DNA of 64,000 nt from Diploptera punctata (GCA_030220185.1 JASPKZ010004951.1:489501-553500), one strand, 5' to 3'; positions 1 to 12,205 are shown, numbered from the stretch's first letter. Made by a program: numbers and translations. The notes: generated from the sequence alone by a model not told the origin.

Positions 1-233
1 TCCTTTGACTTTTGTACTAAATCTAAGTTCATTTATATAGTCATAATCAAGTTCATTTTCTTCATCAGAAGACAAAACAATGACATTTTTATTAACAGAA
101 CTTTTAAGAGTACAAAGTCGTTTAACTTGTTTTCTTTCCTCTTCTGGTTGTTCTTTTCTTTTATCATTGCTTTGCTTTTCCTCATGTTCATTCCAAGCAG
201 CCCCAGCAGCAATCATAGATTGAACACAAAAAC
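1..233 (-). CDS. Bdp1: Bdp1-like gene, exon (3'-most visible, partial)
   Basis: This exon runs off the left edge of the window. The acceptor AG lies at 235-234 after a T-rich tract. The exon starts by completing a codon whose first base (A) is the last base of the exon ending at 31639, and 77 open codons follow. The peptide is first mixed (motif AAGAAWNEHEEK), then Lys/Glu-rich, then acidic (VLSSDEENELDYD). It is assigned to the Bdp1-like gene by strand, order and exact phase. I do not recognise this segment on its own, so it could belong to another minus-strand gene. Its acidic, low-complexity nature fits the poorly conserved C-terminal part of BDP1 proteins. Confidence 0.6.
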
Positions 234-2110
234 CTGATGACAGAAAAAATAATTTTATTGTATAAATTGATGAAAATCAGATTAAGAAAATTAGTGATTC
301 AATAAATTAGCATTTCAATAAACTTTTGTTACAACTGACAATTGCAATACTTGTGCCAGATAAGAAATTTCTAATTTTTTATTCTAATATACTGATATTT
401 ACTTACACAACTGAAAGATGCCAGTTGTAACTGCCTTAAATATATTTGTCATAAGCAGAGAGCAGAATCTGTTCCACAATGTTTAAGACTTATTTGTACT
501 GGTACAGACTATATGTGAATGTGCATGAGGGGTGGAATAGGTGTATCACATAACTGCATACCTATCAGGCAATGAAGAGAGCTCTGTCATGTAGAAAGAC
601 AGACACAGTATACAATGTTTCATTTAGTAAAATAGTGGAGTTATTGTAGAGAACGATAGAACAATCTTTGTCTTAGAACATTTCATTACCATGTATGCAA
701 TACATAACCTAAATATATTATTACTGTAAGAAACCTTATATTGCTTCCAAATGTTTATATTTCAGAAGATTCATCTGATAGGTATGCAGCCCATCCCACC
801 CCTTCCAATCGCTCTAGTACAATCAATACCAGTTCAAGTAAGTCAACAGCATTGTGGAACAAATTTTGCTCTCTAGTCATAAGGATGCAACTAAAGGCAA
901 CTTAAAACTATAACACAATTTTCCACTACTTTAATATTGGTGTATAGATTGTCTATAACAAAATATAATTCCTGTTCAAATTGTGAATAAATGCATAAGA
1001 ACAAATTTTGAACGTTATAACTAGAGACCAAATGTTAGGAAAAATGCCTATAGTTATTTATTATAGATAATATAAAAGTGACTTCATGTAAGTTCATACC
1101 AACAACCCTAGAGATGTTTTCCATGAAGTTTATTTTGCCTATAAATGCCTATTTCAGCTTATAATGCCTATAAATGCATATTTGCAATTTTTTTCTCGAA
1201 ATTAACTCAGTATTTCAATGAAATCAATTGAAGTGGACAAACTTCATGGCACAAATAATTTCATAGAAGTTTTCAAGTGTTCTTTTCATAAATTCCCTTA
1301 GAATATTTTAGGGTAAGGGTGGCAATAACCCAATAACCTAGCAGGTAGATGGTTTCCCCCTCAATGCACCCCGTTAGGTAAATATTGTATTTTTCCACCT
1401 TATGCATTCCCTTAAGCGAAACAGCCCTAAGCTTATGTCCCATTGTATTATGCTCCGGCTCTAAGGCTTGAGAAAAGTTCTTTGCTTCTTTTCAATAGAA
1501 ACATTGCTGAGCGACAAAGAGGGTTCTGCTCTTTGTAAAAAGGTAAAACAAATTCCAAAAGCATATCTGATATCTTGGCATGCTATTGATAGCATATGTT
1601 TATATTCTTAACGTAAGACTGTGAAAAGTTATGTTGTAGCCCACTTTTTGTAAGAACCTGTTTTGAATTTTTAGTGCCCTTTTGCCTGCCTTTTTTTAAT
1701 TTTTTTAGTGCCTAACATCCGGACTCTAGTTATAACAGGTATCTTCCTTTAAGAGACAAGCAGACAGGTGAATGGATAAAACTACATGATCTTTATAAGA
1801 AACAAGTTGTAACAACCATTAACTGTTATAGACAGCAATGGGCCGGATATATGGTACAAATGGGGAAAGAAAACTTATAACTAGACATCAGATTTATATG
1901 CACTAAAAACATCTAAAATATGCATACATTTAAGCTGTAAAATACTTTAAAACGTGCTAATAAATACACTACATATATAAAGGTAAATGGTTTTATAGAT
2001 CTACTCACATTGAACCTTTTCCCTTATATTATGTCATCCTGGGGGCTATAATTTGATTTGCAGTATATGATCATAATTTTTTTCAAATTTTCAGGAGTAA
2101 ATTTATGATG
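234..2110. other. Intron sequence, no recognised feature
   Basis: A+T-rich intron DNA with no open frame of note and no tRNA-like or transposase motif that I can see. It lies between the Bdp1-like exon and the first RTE fragment. Confidence 0.5.
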
Positions 2111-2112
2111 TT

Positions 2113-2535
2113 ATAGCATTTTAACATATGGTGCTGAAGTCTGGCAAATTCCTACCAGGGAAATGAAAAGAATTTTAAGTACAGAAACGGATGTTTTAAG
2201 AAGATGAACTGGAAAATCTAGAATGGATAGAATAAGAAATAAAGAAATAAGGGAAATTATGGGTGCACAAGAGGAGCCGGACATCATAGAAAAGAAAAGA
2301 TTGCAGTGTTATGGTCATGTCAAAAGAATGCCAGAGCAAAGATTGCCAAAAATTGTTATGGAATGGATCCCAATGGAAAGGAGGAAGACCGAAGAAAACT
2401 TGGATAGAAGGGGTACAAGCAACTATGAATATCGAGGAATGGAGGAAGATCAATGAATGGACAGAGAGGAATGGCATTTGGTTTCCAGAAGACGGTGGCA
2501 GCTGCCATGATACTGGATGATGATTAGATAATGAG
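2113..2535 (+). pseudogene. RTE-type LINE, 3'-end fragment
   Basis: Remnant of the C-terminal end of an RTE-type reverse transcriptase. It begins with a 'LTYGAEVWQIPTREMKR'-like segment and continues with EKKRLQCYGHVKRMPEQRL and EEWHLVSRRRWQLP-like residues in shifting frames. Two close relatives lie at 25562-25985 and 37495-37780. It ends in a short GAT run near 2520, typical of the microsatellite tails of RTE elements. Frameshifts make it non-coding. Confidence 0.7.
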
Positions 2536-2539
2536 TTTG

Positions 2540-3835
2540 TATGCAGAGAAGGACCCCTCAAACCCACAGACGTTATTGGACAATATTTATAAGTGTTATC
2601 AAGCTCAGGAGGAATTTCCTCTGGAAGCTCTACACTGTTACCTTGGAAATACTTGTTAACAGAGCATAAAATATTAAAATCAAGATTTCTTTCTAATACA
2701 CTGGATAGTTTTACACTCAATATTTCTTCATATTTTGGAGGGGCACACTGAAGTTTACTTTTCACTTCCCCAAAGATTGATGAAAGACAAACCACATGTT
2801 TCCAGTTTTTGTATTGCATGAGGTATAATTTTGAAATGTGCTTTTATAATAGCTTGGTCCTTTTGCAATGTTTCAATTTTTAAAGTGTTTTGTGAATGTT
2901 TAATTGCCAAAGAATCATTTGGATTTAGACTGCAAACTTCTTTAACTACACTGAAATTGTCAGCATAAGAGAGAGCAGCACTTATCCTTGTACTCCAGCA
3001 GGTAAGAATTGATTCAGGGAGTAGAGGATGTTCTGGGAGTTTTTCCTTATAAGCATATACTCGGACAAGGTATTTTACAAAGACCGTCATCATAGTAGAA
3101 ATTAAGGTATCTACTTCAGGAAACTGTTCCCGAATGACTTATGTTAGCCTTTGAAGCCCATGAACAATACATGTAATGTGGATTAAATGGGGATAAAATA
3201 TTTTCAGAGATGAAGCAGCTCGCAGCATGTAGACTGCAGCATCTAAAAGTAAAACCCGAAATTTATGTTCATTGCCTCCTTTTGGCCATAATATTCTTAA
3301 AGCATCATTCACAAAGTGAGCAATGGTGGAACTATTAGTTTTCTCTAAGACCGTAGAAGTAATAAAAAATGGTCTTTCCGCTCGTCTTCACTGAGTTTAC
3401 CCATTAGAAAATTTTCTATGCGGCATCCACATGAGTCAATAGTTTCATCTACCACACCCCATATAAGCTAATCTTCCAAATTATTTTGGATTTCTTTAAT
3501 TGTTGCATGGTAACAGTATTTAAGATAGTTTTTCCTGAGGATTGATTCATTTGGAATGTTTTTTTTTACAATATTTATCTAGGAAATTCTGCATGTGGAA
3601 TTGCTAAGTGAATTCCACGATATAATTGCTGCAATTTAGCACGTGGCATAAATCACTAGAAAATTTGTTTCTTTTTTCAAATTAGATAAAGAGGGGATTT
3701 GCTGTGTCAATAATGTTTGCATCAAGGAACTTTGTTTCTTTTCAGCCACAAGATATTAATTCCTAGTTGAATGTTGGCTTAACTGAATTTTCTTCTCACA
3801 TGCAATTTGTTTATTGCACACTTGACAAAAAATTA
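2540..3835 (-). pseudogene. hAT-type transposase relic with BED zinc finger
   Basis: Read from 3835 downward, the N-terminus shows a zinc-finger pattern (FCQVCNKQIACEKK, then QLSQH). A transposase body follows with LIWGVVDETIDSCG, HFVNDALRILWPKGG-like and CWSTRISAALSYADNF segments. Near 2600-2560 comes KYCPITS, which matches the start of the conserved hAT C-terminal P-[IV]-T-S-x-x-x-ER-S-F-S block. Stops and frameshifts are scattered, and the C-terminal end is replaced by the RTE fragment. The same C-terminal block recurs in the hAT copy at 18510-20323, so both are probably from related families. Confidence 0.7.
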
Positions 3836-3854
3836 ATTTTCCATTTGTAATCCA

Positions 3855-4258
3855 ATTGGCCGCGGTGGACTAGTGATTATGCTCCTTCCTCTAGTCCCGG
3901 TTCAAACCCAGCCAGGGTCGAAGGATTTTTTTAGGATGGAAAAATCCAAGGAGCAAGTCCTCCGGGAGGTACTTTAAGCCGTGGGTCCCGAGTCTGAAGA
4001 TTTTCAGGCTCATAAAAGATCATTAAACCTGAATGAAAAGGCCTCTAAGCAAAATTTACCGAATTTTCCCATCCTAGTACTACCTTGGTTTCCTAGATGT
4101 CAGTATGAGGCGGAATGCTGACCACGGACCACTCAAATGACATCTATACAAAAACAAGTGTAACTAAATTAGTATGGTTCAAAATTCTTCCCTGTAAGGG
4201 GAGAGCACCTAAATCTCTGTTAAGGGAAACATGGGCTTACAAGAAGAAGAAGAAGAAT
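3855..4258 (+). mobile_element. tRNA-derived SINE with (GAA)n tail
   Basis: The head (about 3858-3930) has an A-box-like segment (GCGGTGGACTAGTGATTA), and its B box, CGGTTCAAACCCA, is close to the GGTTCGANNCC consensus. A unique body of about 320 bp follows and ends in a GAA repeat (4238-4257). The layout of tRNA head, body and simple tail is that of a SINE mobilised by LINE machinery. The isotype of the parent tRNA is unclear. Confidence 0.65.
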
Positions 4259-5220
4259 AATCCAAAGGTCCACAGTCCTGAAACCATTGTCTTAAAAACT
4301 CACAGTATGTTTACTGAACTTTGGCATTACAACATGTACATGGGACAAACTGTAACTTAACTGTAGAATGAAATTGTGACTACTGATAGCAGGCACCGAT
4401 TGCACCGTGCAGGGAATCTTGACTGGGAATCCCCGCAAAACATCAATATATCACACCAAGTTGAGACTTGTACACAAGAGGCTCAATATGGGTTGCCTCA
4501 CTTGTACGGAGAATGGTATGTAATATAAAAATTGAAAAGTATTTATATTAATTTATAAAATATGAAACAATATTATACAAATGTTTGATATATGCGCGAA
4601 CATGCCAGAATCATGAAATATACAACAATACCTAAATATGAAAATATATGCACCATAAAACTTTACATTCGGAAAGAGGTGAACTTAAAACTTTGTTTCC
4701 ATATCATATATTAAAGCAGAAAAAACATATTTCCATATAAATCCGAAGTCTACTTACAACTTCTGGGTTTGATAATATCAGTGGGCAGTTATAAATCTGC
4801 TTAATAATAAAAATGGAATGTATGTAATATACATCAAAAACAATATATTACAATGACATTTGTTTTCCTAAATATATTTTTCACTTCTCTGATATGAATG
4901 ATATGAATATTTTTATCTTTTTTAATGTTTCCACCAGTTGGAGAGAATTTTCAATGGCGTGATTTTCAAAATTTTTCATTTCTTTGAATTCCCACATAAC
5001 CATCTGGAAATTTTATAAGTAGGGGATACTATTTTTTTTTATATTAAACCTTTTTTTTAGTTTTGGGGAGACCATGAATATTGGGGTTTCTAGGGTTAGC
5101 TTCTTTTAAATTAATTTTATCTTAATATTTAATTTTAGGAAGTGATATTTTGAGGTTGTTTTAATTAAATTATTTTCAATCTGGTCATATTACCTCAATA
5201 TTAATGTTGATTTGTTCTTG

Positions 5221-5262
5221 GACATGTTTCAAAACAATTCTATTTTAAAGTCAGCTTTTCCA
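5221..5262 (-). ncRNA. Decayed hammerhead ribozyme motif
   Basis: The inverted counterpart of the motif at 6500-6544. Stem II (AAAATAGAATTGTTTT) and GAAAC (complement of 5226-5230) remain, but the CUGANGA core reads CTGACTT, so catalysis should be lost. Confidence 0.5.
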
Positions 5263-5588
5263 GACTGGTTAGATTTATATTGCACACCCTGGATGTCAAT
5301 GTCAGCTCCATCCTGTGGTTGGCCAAAGAACCTCCAAACAAGGTCACGCTCCATCGGTCTTTCAAAATTCATAACTCTGTTTTTGTTCTTCTGAATATAG
5401 ATTTTTTCCCAAATAGTCAGCTCTTTTGTATTTTCTAACTGTTTTAATAATTTAGTGTCCGAATTTATATTATGTTTTTCAGACCAAACATGAGCAGCAA
5501 CTGCAGATTTTTCTATTTCCCCATTTTTAATATTTCTTGTGTGTTCTTTGGTTCTAATTTTTAGGTTTCTTTTTGTTTTTCCTATATA

Positions 5589-6312
5589 CGAGGGTCATAC
5601 TGAAAGTCGTGAGCAACCCATTGTTAAAATTCAAATTTCAACAATGTAACAAAAACAACTGCAGGATCGTAATCTACAGACTTTATACCACAACATTGCC
5701 GTTTTGTGGCGTCATAGCTTCTATCATGGGACCACACGCAGTGTTTCCAAAATGGCAGACATCAATGTTTCGTTTCGACAGCGTGCTATCATTGAATTCC
5801 TTGTTAAAGAGGAACAATCTGCTGTTGATATTCACCACAGACTTCAATGTGTTTATGGAGATGCCTGCTTAGGAGGGCACGACAAATGCCCTGGAAGGAA
5901 GATCATTCTGCAACACAATAACGCACATACTCACACTGCTCGTGCCACTGTGGAGAAGATCAGGACATTTGGGTGGGAAACTCTTCACAATCCTCCCTAT
6001 AGTCCCGATTTGGCACCCTCCGACTACCATCTTTTCGGTTCTGTGAAGGAGCAGATGAGAGGCCAATGCAACGAGGCACTGGAGGATATTCGGAAAGCAG
6101 TGCATCAGTGTCTTCGAGCAGCTGGAACGGACTTCTATCATAAGGGAATTTTCAAGCTTGTAGAACGCTGGACAAAATGTGTGCAAAGAAATGGAGACTA
6201 TGTTGAAAAGTAGCACAAAGGTCTGCAGTTTAACATGGTGTACTTGGTTTGTCTAAAATAAATATTATGATTGTTTAAAAATATGTGCTCATGACTTTCA
6301 GTATGACCCTCG
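5589..6312 (+). mobile_element. mariner-family transposon, internally deleted
   Basis: Terminal inverted repeats begin CGAGGGTCATACTGAAAGT (5589) and end ACTTTCAGTATGACCCTCG (6312), with TA dinucleotides on both flanks. It sits inside the TA run of a PLE GIY-YIG coding region, between 'IY' and 'IG' codons. Confidence 0.9.
5704..6213 (+). pseudogene. mariner transposase, deletion derivative
   Basis: Open frame of 169 codons, about half the usual mariner length of about 340. The start at about 5752 (MADINVSFRQRAIIEFL) is the usual N-terminal helix-turn-helix region. Near residue 60 it jumps straight to the C-terminal catalytic half. The second catalytic motif reads ILQHNNAH where a D is expected in place of the first N, and the third is PPYSPDLAPSDYHLF. 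The missing middle and the D-to-N change mean it cannot be an active DDD transposase. It could still be a non-autonomous element with good ends. Confidence 0.85.
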
Positions 6313-6499
6313 TATATCTTTTCACAACCTGTGCATTCAATTTGATATATTCCTGATTTTTTATATTCAGAAGAGAAAAAAAAGAGTTATGAATTTTGAA
6401 ATACCGACGGAGCATCACCTTATTTGGAGGTTCTTTGGCCAACCACAGGATGGAGCTGAAATCGACATCCAGGGTGTGCAACATAAATCTAACCAGTCT

Positions 6500-6544
6500 G
6501 GAAAAGCTGATGATAAAACAGAATTGTTTTGAAACATATCCAAG
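6500..6544 (+). ncRNA. Hammerhead ribozyme motif (PLE terminus)
   Basis: Core CTGATGA at 6507-6513, stem II TAAAAC/GTTTT around loop AGAATT, then GAAA at 6531 and stem III ACATAT with C before the predicted cut. Stem I pairing is weak in this copy. Downstream is the PLE terminal segment. Confidence 0.7.
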
Positions 6545-6639
6545 AACAAATCAACATTAATATTGAGATAAGATGATCAGACTAAAATAATTTAATTAAT
6601 TTTATCTTCTTTTGATAACATTTTCTTGATAGACTTCAA

Positions 6640-7060
6640 ACTATTTTCCACTTTTTTAACTGCTGTTGGAAGAGGTAAAACTTGATTTTTTTCATATTCA
6701 TCTTCTTTTTAAAGTTCTTCCATTCTGTTATGATAATCTTCTTTGTCTAAAATCTATATACAGAAGAACAAGGAGAGAATCATAAATTTTAAAATTCCTG
6801 GGGAGAGAAACTTAATAAGCAAATTCTTTGGACCACAAAAAGAGGACGCAGGAGTAATATCCAGGGCCGACAACTTAAGGAACATCAATCTGTGCCAACT
6901 GAAGAAGAAGCAAAGATGCTTTGAAACATGTCTTACAAGAAACAATGAAATATGAGGTTAGATGAAGCAGACACAACATATTTATTAAGTAGAACCTTAT
7001 AATATATTAATGATACCACCTCATAATGTTTACTTCCCAACATTAATTTGAATTGTAATA
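6640..7060 (+). pseudogene. PLE GIY-YIG C-terminal fragment and terminus
   Basis: The frame 6755-6955 gives KIYIQKNKERIINFKIPGE and then FFGPQKEDAG, the repeated C-terminal motif of PLE endonucleases in this window. It is followed by a hammerhead at 6899 and by a terminal border, AATATGAGGTTAGATGA. The end near 7013-7045 carries CCTCATAATGTTTACTTCCC, a border seen at many PLE ends here. Confidence 0.7.
6890..6940 (+). ncRNA. Hammerhead ribozyme motif (PLE terminus)
   Basis: Core CTGAAGA at 6899-6905, stem II AGAAGC/TGCTTT with a short loop, GAAA at 6923 and a self-complementary stem III (ACATGT) followed by C. Stem I is short (AA/UU). Confidence 0.75.
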
Positions 7061-7099
7061 CATTTCCTATTATATTTTCATTTTGTTAGAGGCTGAGTT

Positions 7100-7235
7100 A
7101 ATTATGAGGCCATGGCGCCACCGGAAGGTTTTAGATAGTTTAAAAATCCTGACCTCACCAGGACTCAAACTCTCATCCTTCTGGCTTGTAATATATTGTC
7201 TTAACCAACTATACTATGACATGGCTCACATACAA
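7100..7235 (-). mobile_element. SINE fragment (39-kb family)
   Basis: The minus-strand head has the same B box and body start as the SINEs at 39011 and 39461. It carries a CAGGACTCAAACTCTCATCC complement and the TTTTTAAACTGACC-like joint. It is truncated after about 130 bp. Confidence 0.65.
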
Positions 7236-7699
7236 ATGTGCCATTAACAGAGATGGATGATCATCCAGTCAATGACATGAAGTCAACATGTTGAGTTAGA
7301 ACTGCCAACTGGTTTTCTCAAATGAGCAGCTACTTATATGCCATAAGAAAAGGTACCCATGATTTTATTTCCCTTTCAGGGAAGCAATACTAAGGAATTT
7401 TATGCTCTGACAAAGTTCATCAACTCCAACTGAGTTTAATTTGGTGAACTTTATGGTAACCACCAGTCCACGTACTGACATGATTTCTAAAATTGAACAA
7501 TTAGATTTCTTAGTTGTATGTATTGACTGTATTTATTAACACATGTCTGGAATTTTATTATATCATATTGTAAGGTGAAAAATTTTCTTTTAAATATAAA
7601 AACATTTTAATAGACAAATGCATAAATCTATAATTTGGGAATCTTAACCATAAAAAGTCCATTCATTAAAAATATTAAATCAATTAAACCAAAGTAAAT

Positions 7700-9993
7700 T
7701 ATAGGCATTTTTTTATTAGGAATATTCCACAATACAGTGTTTCTCCTTCAACTCAAAGTGATTTGTCGCCAGAGGTTCCTGCCTGAAGCATCTTCTTTCC
7801 TCAAATCTCTAGCTTCCATACTTCTCCTCACTCCATCTATCCAACATTCTCTAGGTCTGCCTCATCCACTTCTTCCATTAGCTTTCCAATTAAGGATCTA
7901 CTTTGGTATTCTATATTCTTCCATTCTCGTGAGGTGCCGATACCTTTTCAAACATTTTTCCTTTATTTTTCTAATACATATGTTTTTTTCGAGTTGCATA
8001 ATTTTTGTGCTGTTTCTGACTTTATCCCTTCCTGAAATTCCTGAAATTCTTGTCAATCACCTCCAAAAATCCATTTCTACTGCTAACAGCTTGTTTTCTA
8101 CTTACTGTCCAAGTTTCGGACCCATATAATAAAATGCTTTGTAACAGAACTTGAAATATAGTTTTCTTCATTCTTCTATTCCAAAGCACTGAGTTCAATA
8201 TACCAATGATTATTCTTCCATCAATTATTCTTCTTTCAATTTCTGTAGTTGAATTCTCATTTTTATCTAAAATAGATCCTAAATATTTAAAATTTGTAAC
8301 ATTACATATTCTTCCTAAATTACATTTTAGCTCATCTATTGAATCCAATGAAAGATATTCTGTTCTATTATAATTTATCTGAAACCCCCATTTTTTGTAT
8401 TCTATCTCTAATTTCCTTAACATGAAAGATGTATCATCTGGATCCTGAGCAATCACCACCTGATCATCTGCAAATAGTAAATGGTGGAGGTAATAATTAT
8501 CTTCTATTTGAATTCCCATATATTTGCAGTGTCTTCACCAATTCTTCGCACAATTATCTATACATATTTTGAACAACGCTTGTGATAAGCAACATCCTTG
8601 TAGCAGACCTTTTGATGTCTGGAATTTTTTCTGAAAGTTTGTTTCCCATCTTAATTTGGCATTTATTCCGAGTATAATATCTTGTAATACTGATTGTTTT
8701 GTCATTTATATTTGCCTCTTCTAGGGTATTCCAGAGCAAGATTCTGGGTACACTATCATACGCCTTTAACAAATCAATAAAGATCAAATCTACTTGTGAT
8801 TTCTCTCAGCATTTCTCTAACACCTAAAACCGGATATTTATCCCCATATAATAATAATAAGGGTTTTTGTTTTGTTTATTTAATATTTAAATATAATTAT
8901 ATTTATTTATCTGAAGAATGGACATAAGATTGATTTAGAGAATTCAAATTTTTTATAAGTATATAAAAAAATTCAAACTGGTCAATATAAACTGTTAATA
9001 CAGTTAGATGTTTTTCTAACTGATGCAATATATGTAAAATACTTTAAATATTCAAATTGATAATTTTTATAAAGAAATAAATGGGATTGGACGAATTGGA
9101 TAGGAGTCAGCTAGAAAGTACTCCTTCCTTTTCAGTTGGACCAATCAGAACCTAGAGGTTATAACTGAAATAAGAAGATGGCTACAATACTTGAAGATGG
9201 TCAGTCATGTTAAGCAACTGCTCCTCAAGGAATAAGAAAATAATGGTTTATTTTCTTGATATTAGTTAAAAGAATAGTGTTAAAGTTATGGAAGATCATA
9301 TAGTGATATAAAATTCATCCATCTTGAATACAAATAGTCCATAAGTGGAAATAAAGTATAATACTTGAAGGATTGACCGTTAGAATTCGTCATCCATTAA
9401 ATACATAAAAATGGTAATCTTCTAGAAGTGAAAAGTATCAACCTAAGCTGGAATCTTTTGAATTTTTAATCTACAAGATTCATCTAACCTGAAGTGAGAG
9501 TTTTTAATAAAATAACTTTTAAGTTCAACTGTTAATAAAGTGTCGTTATTTGTGTAAGAAACTTTTCCTCATTCCCCTGATGAGAGTTATTAGTGCCGTG
9601 GCAGAATTAAAGTGATTCAAATTATATCACAAATCTACAACTTGGGACATCACACCAAGCAACCCACCTTTATACCTGTCGCAGTATGAATATATTATCA
9701 GAGCATGATTTGCCTGCAGTGAACTGACTTTGTTCTTCCATATCTTTGTATTCTCCATCTAATCTATGTTTTATGATGCGAGTGAATATTTTCATAATTA
9801 AGTTATTCACACATATCCCTCTATAATTACTGCAGTTTCTTCTCTCTACCTTCTTATATATCAAGCTTATAAACCCCAATTTCATTTCTGAAGGTACTGT
9901 CCCTCCTATAAGAATATTTGTACATAATTTCATAAGCAATTTTATCACTTTGTAAATTAATGAGTCATTTTTACATCTTACCTCATATTTCAT
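7700..9993 (-). pseudogene. RTE-type LINE reverse transcriptase, interrupted
   Basis: Minus-strand reverse transcriptase in pieces. Part one is 9993-9670, the start of RT (PSEMKLGFISLIYKKVERRN, NYRGICVNNLIMKIFTRII). Part two is 8787-8554 (FIDLLKAYDSVPR, the first catalytic Asp region). Part three is 8519-8022 (LLFADDQVVIAQD, the YADD-type catalytic loop, then YLGSILDKN and LLYGSETW). The 3' end decays to about 7700. A repeat of about 840 bp (8825-9667) has inserted between the first two parts. Several frameshifts show that it is dead. Confidence 0.85.
8825..9667 (-). repeat. ~840-bp non-coding repeat (copy 1)
   Basis: Aligns by eye in opposite orientation with 54386-55256. Shared ends are GGTTGYTTGG-like at one side and CCCCATATAA/ATATCCGGTTTTAGG at the other. 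It has no ORF. Near its start (minus strand, about 9600-9560) there is a hammerhead-like segment whose core has decayed (CTAATAA for CTGATGA). A 4-5 bp duplication (GGTG) may flank it. The class is unknown. Confidence 0.65.
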
Positions 9994-10320
9994 GTTTCTT
10001 TAAACATGGGAACTAGTTTTCAAGAGAAACATCTCTCTTATTTTCAACCGACATTATGACTACCAGCTTTTCGTTGGAATCTCCATCAATAACGTCAACT
10101 GGGGTTGATTTGATGAACTTCGAGATGAACAAATTTAGATACATGAATTTCAAGATTCCTGATGAATGTGACCTCAACTCGAAATTCATCAGATTAACAC
10201 CAGATGGCAACGTTATTGATGGAGATTCCAATGAAAAGTTGGTAGTCATAATGTCGGTTTAAATGAGAGAGATGTTTCTCTTGAAAACTATAGTCGGTTC
10301 CAGATGTCTACGGAGCAGAT
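9985..10320. mobile_element. PLE terminal foldback
   Basis: Inverted halves meet near 10140. Each half encodes a PLE C-terminal end on its own strand (MNFKIPDECDLNSKF, GDSNEKLVVIMSV on plus). Both halves carry a hammerhead-like tail with stem II GAGAGA/TCTCTT and GAAAACTATAG, but the CUGANGA core is degenerate. Confidence 0.65.
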
Positions 10321-10435
10321 GTAAACAGTGGCTGTCACGTCGAAAAAGCGCGCTTCACAACCTTACGAGTACATTGACACGCAATTACGGTTTCAGAACA
10401 TATTTGTTTAACAACAATAAAATGCAATACTGACA

Positions 10436-10625
10436 ATAATAATGAAATTAATAATGATAATAATAATATAATATTAATACTAATAATAATAAATAATACT
10501 AATACTAATAATGAATACCAATAATAATAATATATTAATAAATAATAATAAATACCAATAATAATATAATAAATAATATTAATATTAATAATAATAGTAA
10601 TAATAATCTCTAAACGCTGTGTGAG
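10436..10625. repeat. (AAT)n-rich simple repeat
   Basis: About 190 bp of imperfect AAT/ATAATA units with almost no other sequence. Confidence 0.85.
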
Positions 10626-10934
10626 GGTTCTCTTTAATAACTTTTATAAACATTAATAATTGTCTGTTTTTCTCCCGAACGAAATCCTTTCCTCTGTTTA
10701 TGTTTCTTGACAGGAGACACTCCGGAAGGACCTGGCATAGAATTATCGGACATCTTTTCAGAAAAGGATACTGCACTTATTAAAAAAACACTTTCACACG
10801 CCTGCTAAATATATCACATTCACTACTGTAGGCTCAACACTTATTTAATTTTACTCAACATAATGCTTCATAAATACTTGAGCACATTAGTGATACTGAG
10901 GTTGAAAACAGAACTTGTGTTGTAATAACTAACT

Positions 10935-11610
10935 CACTGACACAATCAAAACCGTAGATTCATGGCCGTGCGGACATAAGCTCACCATACATCCCTATTC
11001 TGAGCTAATATTTTCCAATCATTCCCTGTACAATCTACTTTCCTCAAATCATAATTAATATTATTCTCCCATCTCATTCTTGGTCTACCAACTGGGTGTT
11101 TTCCCTCTGGTTTTCCTAGTAATTCTTGTTAGAATTATTGGAGGCTGAGTTGGATTTGAGGTTTCTAAGATAAGTGTTGGTAATAAGGTCAAGTCTTTAT
11201 ATTATAACAGTGTGACTAGTTTCTTAGGGTCTATATGAAATATACCTTATATTTCTACATTTGGAGTTTCTTTCTTCCCTACAAGAAGTTTCCATGCACC
11301 TCTTTCATTCCCCGTTCGTTCCACGTGTCCTGCCCATCGCAGTCTACGATACTTAACTGGTCTTATTATATCTGGCTTCCTATAAAGACCATGTAGTTCA
11401 CTGTTATGAAGTGTTCTCCATTCAACTGTCTGTTCATCTCTCTTTGGTCCAAAAATTGTCCTAAGAACTTTATTCTCAAATACTCGTAATCTCCTTTCTT
11501 CCCTTAAAGTAAGAGTCCATGTTTTGCATCCATATAATATAACTGGTAGAATAATAGTTATATATATTTTCATTTTTACGTTTTTTGAAAGGAGTTGGGA
11601 TGACAAGAGT
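10935..11610 (-). pseudogene. RTE LINE 3' fragment (17-22 kb family)
   Basis: The minus strand reads KNVKMKIYITIILPVILYG, CKTWTLTLREERRLRVFENK and LRWAGHVERTGNERGAWKLL, the C-terminal end of the same RTE family that is complete at 17260-22366. About 120 bp of foreign sequence (about 11125-11245) splits it just before the final PVGRPRMRWE-type segment. No clear target duplication was found. Confidence 0.8.
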
Positions 11611-11869
11611 CTCTGACTTTTATTGTAATATTGTGAATAATGCTGAAGTGGTATTTCCCACCAGATATGTGCAACACAACCAATGATGTGCCAGCATTTT
11701 AAATGAAGGGGAGGGCTGGCTTATTGCTTTGCTCCAAAGACATCTGGAACTTGGTATAGTTCCCGTGTTTAAAGAAACATGAAATATGAAGTAATGACTC
11801 ATTAATTTACGAATTAAGAACCTCATAATGTTATTTCCCATATTTAACTATGAATAAATTTTACCACTT

Positions 11870-12205
11870 TCCATCCTCCATATTTTAATAACTCTAGATT
11901 AATTCCATCAGGTCCACTGGCTTTCCCATTTTTCCCTTCATGGATACATCCTGCCAATTCAACCTCAGATATTTCCCAATCTATATTCTCATGAACAAAT
12001 TTGCCTCCTTCCATGTATTTCGGTCGTTCCTCATTTAATACTTTTTTGTAATATTGTTCTCATTATTTTAGTAAAGTTAGTTCCATGTTTGTTCGCTGAC
12101 ACATCTGTTCTCAATTTCTTTAAAGTTGTCCAGGCTGCTGTTGATTGTTTAAATGCCAGTTTATTTCTGCATATATTCTGTCCCAATGGTCATTTTTAAC
12201 TTTCC
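11870..12205 (-). pseudogene. RTE-type LINE fragment, start of reverse transcriptase
   Basis: The minus strand reads VLNEERPKYMEGGKFVHENI, then KNGKASGPDGINLELLKYGG. The latter is the conserved entry segment (GPDGI) of LINE reverse transcriptases. The preceding 150 bp match linker sequence between endonuclease and RT. It is truncated on both sides. Confidence 0.7.

Larger units (their letters stand above)
5124..6593. mobile_element. Penelope-like element remnant, inverted termini
   Basis: Flanked by a 15-bp target duplication, AATTAATTTTATCTT, at 5109-5123 and 6594-6608. The left part is a minus-strand copy of the C-terminal end of a PLE GIY-YIG endonuclease (WEKIYIQKN-like and MNF-IP motifs, AAHVWSEKHN-like). 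The right part is a plus-strand copy of the last segment. The two termini are therefore inverted, an arrangement known for PLE pseudo-LTRs. A mariner has inserted in the middle. A complete hammerhead core lies at 6507 and a decayed one at 5221-5262. Confidence 0.8.
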
